From contig OU452231.1 in NCBI GenBank assembly GCA_911728455.2, forward strand, positions 14,837,838 to 14,901,837: 64,000 bases of DNA. Direction: 5' to 3'. The position numbers and the translations under genes are program-made. This document shows positions 31,190-42,399 of the stretch, piece by piece. The DNA comes from Marthasterias glacialis. Its lineage: Eukaryota; Echinodermata; Asteroidea; Forcipulatida; Asteriidae. The notes below the pieces were generated by a model. That model had not been told where the DNA came from. It made no database searches and worked only from the letters and a program-made list of their open reading frames with translations. Numbering within the stretch: position 1 is the stretch's first letter; each line of letters starts with the position of its first letter.

Positions 31190-34100
31190 AATTCAAACTC
31201 CTACTGCCCGGCTTCATGTGCCGATCCCTGTTGCTAACTGTGGGCAGAGGTGTACTGGTGAGTTTCTGGCGCCTTAAAACCAGATTGCTCCAGACAGGTG
31301 GAGCTCATTAATCATGGGAGGTAGTCCACTGAGGAGACAGTAACTCTGATTTGGTGGGGCTCGCAGCCATGGTTGGCAGCCCACCTAAGAGAAGGAAAAC
31401 TTTGATTTCAAACCCCCATTTGGGTCAAAGAAAGAAAGAAAGAGCAGTTCTGCCTTCATGGTGTCGACCATTGCCTTTTGAGGCATAGACTACAGCTGAG
31501 CATCTCTAACGCATCTACTCCTGCTACCATGCAGTTAAACTGGTTAGGCATGACTCGCATCTAGGAACACTCATATCATCTGGTGGGGTGGAACGAAGGG
31601 TGGAAGAGGGTTAGTACTCCTGCTACCATGCAGTTAAACTGGTTAGGCGTGACTCGCATCTAGGAACACTCATATCATCTGGTGGGGTGGAACGAAGGGT
31701 GGAAGAGGGTTAGCACCCCAACGGTTGAGTCGACCTGGACAGCATTGTAAAGCAAGATGACACACAACATTATATCAAATCCTATACAGCTTCCAGCGGC
31801 GGGAGTCTGCAGGAGATCAGCAGCTGACCAAGATCCTGGCCCTTCAGGGCATTATTACAGAGTCAAGGCCACTGCACCCCTTCTTAAAGGCAAGAAGTTG
31901 GTGATTTTATCGACTTTCAACACTTTCACCATCAGAGAAGAATCAAAGTGTGAGGAACTGGCGGGACGAAGTCGGAACTGCGGAATTGACATTCTGGGGA
32001 TCCAGGAACATCGTCATCTCTATGAAGACGAGGACGTCAGGTTGAAAGAGGTGGAGGGGATGAGTCTCATTTCTTTCATCTGCCTGGAGAGAGCCAACAA
32101 CCAAGTCCGCTCAGGGAGGAGTGGATTGAGTCGAAGGGAGAAAAGTGCACTGCTGAGTGTCAACTCTGTCAGCCCATGTTGCTGAGTTTGATGGTAACCC
32201 TATCACCACTGTTATCGGGTCTACTCACCACACAACAGCAGCGATGAGGCTGAAGTTGAGCAGCTTTACAGGAATCTCCAAGCAACGATTGGACAGGTAC
32301 CACTTCACAACTTTCTAGCTGTACTTGGCGATTTTAACGCCCGTCTCGGCCCGGAAGACGTCCGATATACCTACCACACTGAGGAGTCTAACAGAAATGG
32401 CCAAAACCTAGTCAATCTTCTACAAGAGCAGGACCTCATCGCAGCCAACACCCAATTTGAGAAACGCCGAGGAAAATTCTGGACATTCCAGGACAGAGCT
32501 ACAGAAGCCAAACGCCAGATCGACTTCATCCTCATCAGGCACAAATGGTGCAACAGTGTTCTCAATGCTGAGGCATAGAGCAGCTTTAAGACTGTCAAAT
32601 CAGACTACCGAGTAGTGTCTACGCGAGTGAGGCTTAGCTTGAGACAGCCAAAGAAAACCAGCCCCAAAGAGAAGATTGACCGGAAGTACTTTTCTTCCCG
32701 GCCGGAGCTACAGGAGCAGTACACAGTGGAGGTGCATGGTCAACCACTTCCAGGCACTGGTAACGGAAGAGGCAGGAGAGGAAGAAAAGAGTGAACAGGA
32801 GGACGTGGGGAATGAAGCAAGGAGGAGAGTGAGTGCACCCATACTTTACCAACACTTCATCGAGGCAAACTCTGAAGCAATGAAGAGTCTACCCAAAGTG
32901 AAGCGTAGGAAGAAGAGTCAACGCTCTGACCACTCTGATGCTATCAAAGCACGGAAAGAAGTTGAGGGGAGACATAAGAAATACATCCGCAGAAAGTCTG
33001 CCGAGTCCAAAGACAGCCTCAAGACAGCCGACTCTTTGAGGTGTATGACAAACTTAGGGAGGAGGAGCTAGAGCGGAAGATCAGTGAAGTACAGACAGTA
33101 AGCGATGGAATCAGACATGGAGAAGCATGGAAGATCATGAATGAGAGGTGCTTAAAAACTGCGTGCTCGATAACATCATGCTCAAGTTTTGCAATACAGC
33201 ACCAATGATGAACGACAAACCTGCCAAATGGTCCTTCTCCAACATCATCCCAGTCCCCAAATCCGGCAACCTGAGGAAGACCGACAACTACCGTGGGATT
33301 AGCCTGACGTGTACCCTAGCAAAGATCTATGACCACCTGATTCTTAACCGTATCAGGACGGCCATAGATCTCAAGCTGAGGTTCAACCAGAATGGATTCA
33401 GGGAGAAGAGGTCTACGGTTACACAGATCCTGGCCCTGCGAAGAATCATTGAGGAGGCCAAGAGGAACAATCTACCTGCTGTACGGACTTTCATTGACTT
33501 CACGAAGGCCTTCGACTCTATCCATCGAGGCAAAATTATCAAGATCTTGAAGGCATATAGGGTCCCCCCTTGACTTCTTAAAGCAATTGAGGTTACCTAC
33601 ACCAGTACCATCGCCAAAGTTTTCACCCCCGATGGAGACAGTGACATATTTGCCATTCTCGCCGAGAGTCCTTAAAGGTAACACACTGGCGCCTTTCCTC
33701 TTGATTACGCTCTGAGACAAGCACTCAAGGAACACAAACATCTGGGCTTCACCATCACACCAAGGAAGTCCAGAAAAATTGGTCCAGTCACCCTATCTGA
33801 TCTTGACTTTGCTGATGACTTAGTCCTGCTATCAGACCACATCAGTGAGGCACAAGAGCTGCTGAGCAGAGTGGGTCGGAACGTGAGAAAGTGGGGCTGC
33901 ACCTCAACGCCAAGAAAACAGAGAACATGGTGTTAAACATCGGTAACCATGATGTCCTGATGCGTCTCTTAAGCTCAATGATGACTTCAAGTACCAGGGT
34001 GCCGGGATGCATAGTACTGTAAAAGACATCAAAGTACGGAAGGCTTTGGCTTGGAAAGCTTTTCATGACATGAAGAAAATCTGGAGGTCAAACCTGTCAA

Positions 34101-34575
34101 AGATGCTCAAGGTGAGATACTTCCAAGCGGCCATCAAGACAATTCTTCTCTGCGGTAGTCAAACATGGACCCTAACAGCAGCACAGACCAAGTCACTCAA
34201 TGCGTGCTACACCCAGATGCTCAGGATGACAATGGGCGTGAGTGGAAGGCCCATATGACGAATGCTGAGCTCTATGGCAGCCTGCCAAAGGTCTCGCAAA
34301 AAATCAAGTCAAGACGTCCAAGCCTTGCTGGGCACTGTGTCAGGCATCCAGAGCTACCAGCAAATAGGGTGATCTTGTGGGAGCCAAAACATGGAAAACC
34401 AAGCAGAGGGAGGCCAATTAAGAACATGGCGAAGACGATGAAAGAAGATACAGGGTTAGCGACTACGGGTGAACTAGCAGGCTGCATGAGTGATTGTGAT
34501 GTATGGCGTGTGTATCATCGCGCTCGTCTCAAGTAGCCACTTGGGTCGACGGAGAGAGAGAGAGAGAGAGAGAAT
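31190..34575 (+). mobile_element. LINE-D, RTE-like (or related) non-LTR retrotransposon, dead copy
   Basis: A leader (31190-31756) with a 99-bp tandem duplication precedes endonuclease remnants: ILSTFNTFTIREESKCEELA and GIDILGIQEHRHLY at 31757-32085, then a LAVLGDFNARLG block near 32320-32345 and a RQIDFILIRH block near 32517-32545. RT at 33148-33573: NIIPVPKSGN, DNYRGISLTCTLAKIYDHLI, NQNGFREKRSTVTQILAL and FIDFTKAFDSIHRGK. A further frame holds the FADD box (33808-33819), intact. The C-terminus (34007-34536) reads VRKALAWKAFHDMKKIWRS, SQTWTLTAAQ, LYGSLPKVSQKI, GHCVRHPELPA and GRPIKNMAKT. It ends in a (GA)n tail at 34551-34573. The motif set is that of the endonuclease-RT elements often mislabelled craniofacial development protein 2-like; clade not certain. 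Confidence 0.85.
31516..31713 (+). repeat. 99-bp tandem duplication in the LINE-D leader
   Basis: The unit at 31516-31614 is repeated at 31615-31713 with one visible change (GGCATGACTC versus GGCGTGACTC). Tandem 5' units are seen in some LINE promoters, but a simple replication duplication is as likely. Confidence 0.9.
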
Positions 34576-34659
34576 TAAAATTTATGTAATAAATGGCAAG
34601 GGGCCGGATACCACACACAGGGCAAACTGGCCTGGACAGACAAACATGACCAACGTGTA

Positions 34660-34835
34660 AGAAGATGGACTACCGTGTCCATAGACATAAAGAGACTTAG
34701 TTCATAAATGCACCATGGACAACTGTTCCCAAACACAAACTGCACAAAATACCTATTTCAAAGGACTACCGTGTCCCTACAAAACACAGAATGGGCAACC
34801 GTTCCCAAACACAAACTGCACAAAATACCACATGA
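34660..34835 (+). repeat. Tandem duplication of a GGACTACCGTGTCC..CAAAATACC unit
   Basis: The phrase GACTACCGTGTCC is followed by ACTG or ACCG and TTCCCAAACACAAACTGC. It occurs at about 34667-34752 and again at about 34764-34831, with a shorter spacer in the second copy. No coding role is visible. Confidence 0.75.
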
Positions 34836-35264
34836 ATATGTGGGGTCCAAAGACCCTGGATACAGGTCAAAACCCGACCCCTACAAGTAAACATATCAAC
34901 GCACCTTGCCTTAATTATGCACAAAAACTTTATCTTTGCACCTATCCATAAAGTGCATGTATTGAAAATGTCCAACACATTGTTATTCCCCAAGTTGGGA
35001 AACGAGGGGGGAGAATGGCCCCGAAGGAACCGTCAGGCACTCTATATGTAAATCTAACCTAGCCAACAATTATGCAAGCTAAAAGAGAGAAGAGTATCCC
35101 CCCTACAAACACATCATAATTCCCCAAATTGCAAAGTGAGGATAATTCATTTTATCAAATAAATGATCAAATGCTTTATACTCAGCATATTGTTACTGCT
35201 AGTCAGCTTTTCCAGGGGGTATGGCACCTTGCCAATATACAGTTGGGTGATCAGTATTTGGCCG

Positions 35265-35360
35265 TGTCACTGTGTGGTCTACATGCATGCAGTATGTACG
35301 GTATGTATGGTCTACATGCATGCAGTATGGTCTACATGCATGCAGTATGTACTTGTATGG
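35265..35360 (+). repeat. Short tandem repeat, GGTCTACATGCATGCAGTAT
   Basis: Three copies of a roughly 20-bp unit, with GTACGGTATGTAT spacer variants. The unit contains the self-complementary octamer ATGCATGC. Confidence 0.85.
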
Positions 35361-35365
35361 TTTTC

Positions 35366-35735
35366 AAGTACCATCATTTTTTGACAGCTGCGCGTGCTGG
35401 CTCATTGTGTGGTTTGGCAGCACGTGAAGCTATTTATATGGGTTTGGGGGGTCCACAAGTTTACACCAGTGACCAATGAACATCAGCCAAGCGGGCAAGT
35501 CATATTTGATTGGTTTATTGGTGGGTTGTGTTAGGTTAGGTGGTTTCATGTACCGTCGGATATTGACGGCTGTGCGTGCTGGTTCATTGTGCGGTTTAGC
35601 GGCTCGTGAAGCTATTTATATGGGTTTGGGGGATCCACAAGGTTTTGCCAGGGACCAATTAAAATAGGCCAAGTGGTCAAAGGGTATTTGATTGGGTAAA
35701 TGGTGGGGTAACTTTTAACCAATAAGAGAGCAGGG
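35366..35735 (+). pseudogene. Tandem duplicate of a short coding-like segment
   Basis: Two copies, about 35366-35545 and 35546-35735, each with an open frame ending GSLCGLAAREAIYMGLG (GGPQ or GDPQ next). The frames differ in phase on the chromosome but give the same peptide. Across the shared 25 codons I count about six synonymous changes against two replacements (Ala/Val and Gly/Asp). Such a bias suggests that the ancestral sequence was under protein-level selection. I do not recognise the family. Both copies decay at their 3' ends and have no flanking splice sites that I can see, so they are probably relics. Confidence 0.5.
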
Positions 35736-36239
35736 GCTTTTCCTGTTAGCGTGGGTTTGATTTTGAGCGGCACTTTTGTCACAGCTTGTGATCAAAGTCA
35801 ATGTTGCAACCCACCGCCTCCCCTTAGGCTCCTCCTTTGTTATTGGTACCTTTCGGTGCAATTGGGCTCATACATGTAGGTTACATTTGCATGTTGGCAG
35901 TTTTTGCAGAAAATTACAGTTAAATGTTACAGTTCTAACACAATTTATGTTAGATTTACTTGCATTGGCTATTTTGGTAACAATTATGCCAGAAAAACAT
36001 CTAGGTATAATCTCATTATCAACAGGTCGAATTGTATCAGGTATTTTCTATTTGTAAGTAGTGCTGGCAGGTCTCGGCTGGACAACGTTTTCTTTCCCCT
36101 CGGTTTCCATCTTGGGGAATTTCTAATTACATGTACTTTCTATTTGTAAGTGCTCGCCGGTCTGTATCGGGGGGTCGTGGGACCCAATATGTCGTGTTGC
36201 GTGTAACACACATGGGCGTGAAAGTCCTGTGTGTTCTGG

Positions 36240-36480
36240 GTTGGTAAGGACGAGGTGTCCTTCAATGGGTGGCCACAAATGGTTATGGCGAGGTGTTCAT
36301 AAATTTATGTTAATGGGCTGGGTAGTCCATTATATGCATGTTATGTCCTGTGTGTCTGTTTAGCCAGTTTGCCCGGTGTTCGGTATCCGGCTCCTTGCCA
36401 TTTTTGTTGGAAATTGTTTATACAAATTATTTGTGTTTATTTTTTGCAGGTTGGGCTTGAAATAAATTTACAGTCAAAAG
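36240..36480 (+). repeat. Dispersed repeat, copy 1
   Basis: The run GTGTGTCTGTTTAGCCAGTTTG, then a GGTATCCGGCTCCTTGCC-type stretch and AGGTTGGGCTTGAAATAAAT, is similar in order and sequence to 53040-53290. Non-coding. Confidence 0.55.
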
Positions 36481-37962
36481 CTGTGGCAGTAATTTCAAAG
36501 CAGTGTGTCATGTCCCAATTTTGTTGTTGTCTGAGTATAAGTTGGAGTGCTGAGTATAAAGCATTTGATCATTTATTCGATAAAATTATCTATATTGACT
36601 GCAACATTTCATATGCAAACATCGCGCCCACCCTCTAGTGTTTATTAATACTGAACAAAATAAGAGTCTGATTATTTAATATTATCCTTTAGTGCATTAT
36701 AACAAAAATGGACGTCTATTCACATAGGGGTTAAACATTTCAAATAATGATGGAATCTCCAACACAACATTTAAATTCTAAAAGCCTGACAGTGTATCCT
36801 GGGGGCTGTAGCACGTCGAAGACCTCATAAAAAAAATCCATAATCTCAATATGATTTTGTTGAGAAAGGCAAACTAGATCAAATAGTTCAATAATACTAT
36901 ATTTTAAAGAAATTGTTTTGAATCTGGAATTTTAATACAGTATTACTCCCATTTATTTGGGAGTTGTGGCTCTTTCCCTAAAGACAGGGTGCCTGGTTTG
37001 CCAATGCACAACGTACATGGGTTAGCTAGGCAACTCTGTAGTGAGAACCCATGCAATAAATTCACGGAGACTCGGTGTGGGACCAGACCATACGACTTTC
37101 GGATGGAATTCTTGTGCTTCTTACCTTCGTTGAGTTAACATTCGGACAAATAAAGTGTCACACAATTTTGTGCTGATGTATAACAGCAAATTATTGTATA
37201 CGGTTGATCTTCATGTGTCTCGTGACTGGATGAATTGTGTTTTTAGGAAACAGTCTGGACCCCGTGTATCACCATGTAACATCAAAATGATTTCATGAAG
37301 GTAAACAGAAGACCAATCTACTTGAGAAATACCCTTGCCAGGAGTGACACGTGGTTATGCGTATAGCTGACCTTTGACCTATACTTTACTTATTTTCTTA
37401 TTTCGCGTTAATGCTTTATTATGAGAAAATTTTTACTTACATCTGTTCTTGAAATATTCTATAAGACGTTCACACAAAGTGTACAAGGACATATGTAAGA
37501 TGTAACTGAAAAATTTGAGGGCGAAATATCCCTTTAAATCTCAAAAGTGAGCAAGTCACTGAAGCCAATCCACCATTACTTATTGATTGAATACTGGATA
37601 TTTGGACATGATGGATGAGCCGGTACCATGTTACTAACTGCAAGTCCCTGCACACCCAGGCTGTTCCAGCTCAAGTATAGATACATGTACATGAACTTAC
37701 TGTACACAAAGATATCGTGTGTAGTAGAAAATAGTTGTGTGCAAAGTATATAGCACGATTATTAAAGTAGTTAAAATAGTACAATTACTGCTACTCTAAT
37801 TGCAAATTATCAATTAGTCATGCCAACCGCCCATGCTTAGGTGCTCACCCAAACATAAAAGTTTTGTGGATATAGCTTTTTTAAAATAGTTTTTATCAGA
37901 AAGCAAAAAGGACTTGATCACAATGTAATTAACACATTAAGGGTTAATTTTAAGTCTTTTAC
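36481..37962. other. Downstream flank of the host gene, unassigned
   Basis: No further exon is convincing. If the host gene does not splice after 37963, its frame would read 15 more codons to a stop at 37920-37918, so the 3' end may be here. Confidence 0.4.
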
Positions 37963-38115
37963 CTGTTTGGCTGCAAGATTTTGCTCAAAATAAGTGAGTT
38001 TGCTTGCAGTCTGAATCATCATATCTTTGACTTGTGTGCGACACAGATGTTTATGACTTTCCCTGATATCTCCTGCCATATCCCGTAACTTAATCACCAA
38101 GCTTGCCAAGGATTC
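37963..38115 (-). CDS. Host gene, exon E (most downstream found)
   Basis: Acceptor TTATGTTGATAG before GAATCC and donor CAAACAG|GTAAAAG enclose 153 bases, 51 codons in phase 0. The translation begins ESLASLVIKLRDMAGDIRES and contains CRTQVKDMMIQTASKLTYF. It is helical and charged, with no transposon likeness. With exons A-D it gives one continuous frame. The protein reminds me of the C-terminal helical region of SLF2/FAM178 proteins, which help place the SMC5-SMC6 complex at DNA damage, but this is an impression without alignment. If the donor is skipped, translation stops 15 codons later. Confidence 0.75.
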
Positions 38116-38439
38116 CTATCAACATAACAAAGAGTAATTATTATTTCTTTTTAATATCAGTGCTTCATAAGGATATAATAAAATCCCTCTAAGCCATATT
38201 TTCTTCTTTATGAAATTATGGTTAAGCTTTGTTATGATAAGTAAGGATTTGCGGTGAAAACATGTGGTTTAAATCTCTTTTGAGTGTGGTTGCAAAACAA
38301 ACCGGTTGACCGTCAGGAGACTGCAGGATTCCAACTTGGCCTGTGGCTTATATATATTATCCCGTAAAAAGCAACCAAAAGTTTCTTGTGGTTGATTTGA
38401 TACTGATTTTCAAAGATATATCAATGTAATGCTTAAAAA

Positions 38440-39480
38440 CTTGAAATTCGAAACCTGATGACGTCATCATGATGTCATGACTTTCTCAGCATTTTCAAGC
38501 AATAGTCTAACATCTGTTAAGTTTTAACAAATGAATAATCTTATGTAATACAATCACTCTACATGCAAGAGCGATCACAAATCATGGTGGCATCCCTCTA
38601 GTTTATTCTGCCAGTGTTGAAATTTTGTAAGTTCAGACTGCATTGTATCAACTGCTGTTTGAGGATTCAGCTGCTTAAGTGATAAAATGGCCGTTGTTTG
38701 TACAAGCCATGTGTTGCCGGTAAAAGTCCCACGAGCGAAGTTGGCGCAATGCCAACTGCGAGTGTATGCTTTTGTACATGACTAAATAGAAATAGTCTTT
38801 TGTTACAAAAAATTGTAAATCCGAGAAAACTTTAACGCGTTTCTCCAAATGAAGCGGCAATATCTTTTCAAGTATTTACAATCAACAAATCAATTTTGTC
38901 ATGTGTAACGATTGTTCTACGACCTACCAAATTACGTGAAATTCTGACTTGTAATTTTTGAGATATTCGTAACGAACTTCAACATCCGGTTTCGACCGGA
39001 AGATGACCTCGGTCAAGGTCACTTACACATACACACAGTTGTTAAGCTGTTACCGAACTGTCTGATGGTGATTAAATTATTGGCATAGCTGCTTACATTT
39101 TCAAGACGGAGGCTTTCTAAATGATTTAACCGCTAAAATTTGTCAAAAATAAGTCGCAAAATACAGTTTTCGCGCCATAACTTTTGTGACTACTTTAATA
39201 GTTTGCACCGATGTTGCATATGTGAACCCTAATAACACTGCAAAATTATGTGACAATCGGAAGTGCGGCTTATGAGATATTGTTTTTTAAACCGGAAAAT
39301 GACCTCGGGCAAGGTCACGTACACAAGCAAAAATGTTAAGCTGTTGTTTATCTATACGATTGTGAAAAAATTATTGCCATATCTTTTTGCATTTTCATTT
39401 CGGCAGGTTTTCAAAACAAGCAATTTTTAAATTTTAAACCACTGTACCTTTAAACCTGATGACGTCATAATGACGTAACA
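38440..39480. repeat. Diverged tandem repeat with GACCTCGGTCAAGGTCA motifs
   Basis: A CCGGAAGATGACCTCGGTCA block at 38990-39055 recurs at 39290-39345 (CCGGAAAATGACCTCGGGCA), each followed by GTTAAGCTGTT, giving a period of about 300 bp. The outer phrase AAACCTGATGACGTCAT appears at both edges (38452 and 39450), so this may be one intron-borne element. Non-coding. Confidence 0.5.
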
Positions 39481-39599
39481 AATTCGCATACATTTTGAAG
39501 TTGTAGTTTTACTACATATGAAGTTTCAAGTTGATACGAGCTTTTAAACTATGTGTTTGCTTGTGGACAAGTTTCATTCGGAAAAGAGAAGAAAAACTA

Positions 39600-39720
39600 T
39601 AAAAAAAAAAAAACCAAAAAAAACAACCGAACAAAAACAATAGGTATTCGGGCAATAGCCGGACACCTAAAAAAAACCGAACAAAAACAATAGTTGTTTG
39701 GGCAATAGCCCCCCAAAAAA
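39600..39720. repeat. A-rich tandem duplication
   Basis: CCGAACAAAAACAATAG followed by a GGGCAATAGCC phrase occurs twice, about 60 bp apart, separated by A-runs. Confidence 0.7.
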
Positions 39721-40084
39721 TACAAAATCGCACGAGTGTAAGCAGGGTTTGAATTGGTAATATGTTTGTCATTACGCACTCATGAGTATTTACTAGCAAC
39801 AACTCCATAGCAACACATACAGTGTTCCATTGTATAAACACTCTGAAAGAAAAGGGTTTAAGTATATCTCTAAAAGAAAAGAAAACAATAAGTAAAAGTA
39901 TTTACAAGAACTATACTGGGCTTCAGGGCCTGTATTCACCCTCGGCTTCACCTCGGGTGCCATCTGCCCCCTCGGGTATGTCCAAAACAGCATGGACCAC
40001 ATCACAGCAGACATCGATTGTATAATGAGCGGAAGTAAAGGTCAAAGTGGTTTAATCTTAATGTAAAACTTTGAGCAGGCTTAA

Positions 40085-40695
40085 CCAGTTGGCACCGGAT
40101 GACCTGTTAACACGCAAAAATTTTCCCCAGCCTGGAAACGGAAGCCGTGTAAAGATGCCATTGTGTAATTTCAGAATACCGGAGCAAAGGTCGCCAGGAC
40201 TTTCCACTGCTGAGCGTGCACAGAACACACACACACCGTCTATCGCATCGTTTCGACCACACAAAGACCAAAAAAGGTCTTGAATATATTGGCCTTTTCT
40301 GGCTTTTGAGAGGCAGTTTTTGTGTAAACCTTGATTCAAGACTTTTTCTCCTTGTGTTCAAAGAATAGGATTAAGAGACATTGAGAGGCTTCCACCATTG
40401 TTTATTCATTGTATTTTGGCTCAATTGAGGTAAGTCAGAGTGTGCTAGCAATCGAGCCATGGTTCCGTGTTTGGTACCACTCCTATGCCATAGGTAACGG
40501 CCAATATTTTGCAATTCACGGTGCATGAATTTGACATTTTCTCGGTTGAGAAAAACAAAACGGACGATTCAGTAAAGAGACTCTTTGTTCTCCTGGCATT
40601 GTCAAGTCAGGATTTCTTTGTGCCAGCCGTACCCTCATAAAAAAAAGATTCCCGCCAGAAGAGAAAAAAAAATAAAAAATCCTTGCAGCAACTGG
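40085..40695. mobile_element. 611-bp MITE, TTAA/CCAGTTG family, copy 1
   Basis: TTAA (40081-40084, 40696-40699) flanks termini CCAGTTGG...GCAACTGG that are inverted repeats. The body matches 43637-44246 along its whole length (for example GGTCTTGAATAT, GAGACATTGAGAGG, CTATGCCATAGGTAA, TTTGCAATTCAC). There is no ORF. The CC..GG ends with TTAA duplication point to a piggyBac-type transposase acting in trans. It lies in an intron of the host gene. Confidence 0.85.
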
Positions 40696-41069
40696 TTAAA
40701 GGTCTATAAGCTGATGTAAAAATTGTGATATGATGCCACAGCGGTTAAAGAGAAGAAATGTTAATTATATTTTATGAAATATTGTTTTAATAGGTTCCCA
40801 AAGTGTGTACACGTACAAGGACATTTAAAAGTTTAAACTAAAAACATTTGAGGACAACATGTCTCTTTAATTAATAGTCACCCTGGTCAAGTAAAAAATA
40901 GGCATTTTCTTCTGGAATAAATGATAGGCAAAACCCCTTTTGAACCCTTAATAAAGATATAGTTACAAAAGTTTTAATCATGCGTTATCTAACTTGGAGA
41001 ACTCGTAAAACTGAATAGATAATTTGTGTGTATCTTTTAGCCAACAGAAATTGTCTACAAGAGACTCAC

Positions 41070-41210
41070 CTTGTCTGATGATTTGAGGAGATAAATATTG
41101 CTTCCAACTGCTAGATCCAAAAGAGTGATAAGACTATGTAGGTGTTGATAATCAATGTCTGCTCTGCACTTTAGGTTCAATTTTGACAACAAAGGTAGCA
41201 AGTCCTTCAT
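41070..41210 (-). CDS. Host gene, exon D
   Basis: 141 bases, 47 codons in phase 0. The acceptor TATGTCTTTAAAG precedes ATGAAG, and the donor GACAAG|GTGAGT is strong. The peptide starts MKDLLPLLSKLNLKCRADID, continues HLHSLITLLDLAVGSNIYLL and ends KSSDK. It is leucine-rich and helical. The Met is internal, since exon C joins in phase. Introns on either side are 5.4 and 3.0 kb. Confidence 0.78.
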
Positions 41211-41939
41211 CTTTAAAGACATAAAGTAAAAAGGATATTAAATAAATTGCCTTTTAATAAAATGCAGTAGCACATACACTAAGGAGCTTATTCCATGAAG
41301 AATTTTAGGTATAATAAAGAAAGTTAGGCACAATAATACAGTTCTTGAAAAGGGAGCAATTTAGATGTTTAACCGGGTTGTGGTCAGCTGTTAAATATGA
41401 GAAGGAATCTCCATTTTCAAACCTGGGTGGAGCACATAAGCCATTTAAGAGAAGGACTCCTCTGACCTCAGACCAGGGATGGTAGAGCTTGGTAGTCTTG
41501 TTTGCCAAGCTATCTCTAATATAGGGGTTGGAGAAAAACCTCTGTCCAGTGAAGAGGTTCTATCTTGTTTGTGGACTAGGCAAAATCTTGCACGTTTTCT
41601 ACCTTTCCCTTATCTTTTTCTGCCTTTCCTAAGTAATGAGGGTGCTCTCAATCATGGTGTTGAGCTTTTAATTTTGTCGATTTCGTTTCTATTTTTCCCC
41701 GTCTTTTTCTGTGTTTGTACTATTATTTTGACCAAGTCTTCAAACAGCTACTTTACAGGAACTTCAAGACCACTTTCTCCTGAAATTTCCAGTCCTATCA
41801 TACATTTTCTTGTGGATGACAGCAGATTTATGTTTGTGATGGCCAAGCACACAGGAATTAAAGGTACTCTACTGTCAACACTATGAAATTGCATGGTTTT
41901 ATGTCTCACACCTTCAAACAACGAACTAAGCTTAACTAA

Positions 41940-42345
41940 GTGGCGTGTCTTTGCCGAGTGGATAAGAACACCGGACTCAAGCTCTGGTGTTTCTGATCAG
42001 CAGAGTGTTGGTTCGAGTCCCGGTCTTGACACTTGTGTCCTTAAGCAAGACACTTATCCCATTATTGCTGCGTTTGCTGCGTCCTTCAGATGGGAAGTAA
42101 AGCCATAGGTCATGTGTGTTGTGTAATGCACGTAAAAGAGCCTGGTGCACTTATCGCAAAGAGAAGGGGTTCGCCTCAGTGTTCCTGGTTTGATCAGCTG
42201 CAGATTGGTGCTATGTAAAGGAACAGGTCTCATACTTCAAAATGTAAATCCGTATACCTTGCAGGAAAAAATACTGAGTGCTTTGAGCTGCCCATCAGGT
42301 GTAATAAAGCGCTTTATAATAAGAACTGAATATCATTATACTAAG
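41940..42345 (+). mobile_element. tRNA-derived SINE, copy 2 (most complete)
   Basis: tRNA-like head: box A at about 41950-41963 (TTGCCGAGTGGAT) and a canonical box B GGTTCGAGTCC at 42010-42020. The body carries ACACTTGTGTCCTTAAGCAA, GTAATGCACGTAAAAGA and GGGGTTCGCCTCAGTG, and the tail GGTGTAATAAAGCGC then TTTATAATAAGAAC. The head is the best preserved of the three copies. Box A and B would drive RNA polymerase III transcription, and retroposition would depend on a LINE. Confidence 0.82.
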
Positions 42346-42399
42346 CTTAACTCTTGCCAATGTGAACCATGACCACATACACTTTCCTTCATTCCCACC

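Noticed and set aside
37470-37655. A further 3' exon of the host gene
   Set aside because: No convincing acceptor in phase and the peptide lacks the charged helical character of exons A-E.
39512-39841. 109-codon minus-strand ORF with long hydrophobic stretch
   Set aside because: Produced by A/T homopolymers of a tandem repeat read as Phe and Leu; not a membrane protein.
41479-41886. 135-codon plus-strand ORF
   Set aside because: Low-complexity hydrophobic translation, antisense to host intron sequence, no family.
41940-42030. A functional tRNA gene
   Set aside because: Box A and B are present, but the cloverleaf is incomplete and the sequence continues into a repeated SINE body found in three places.
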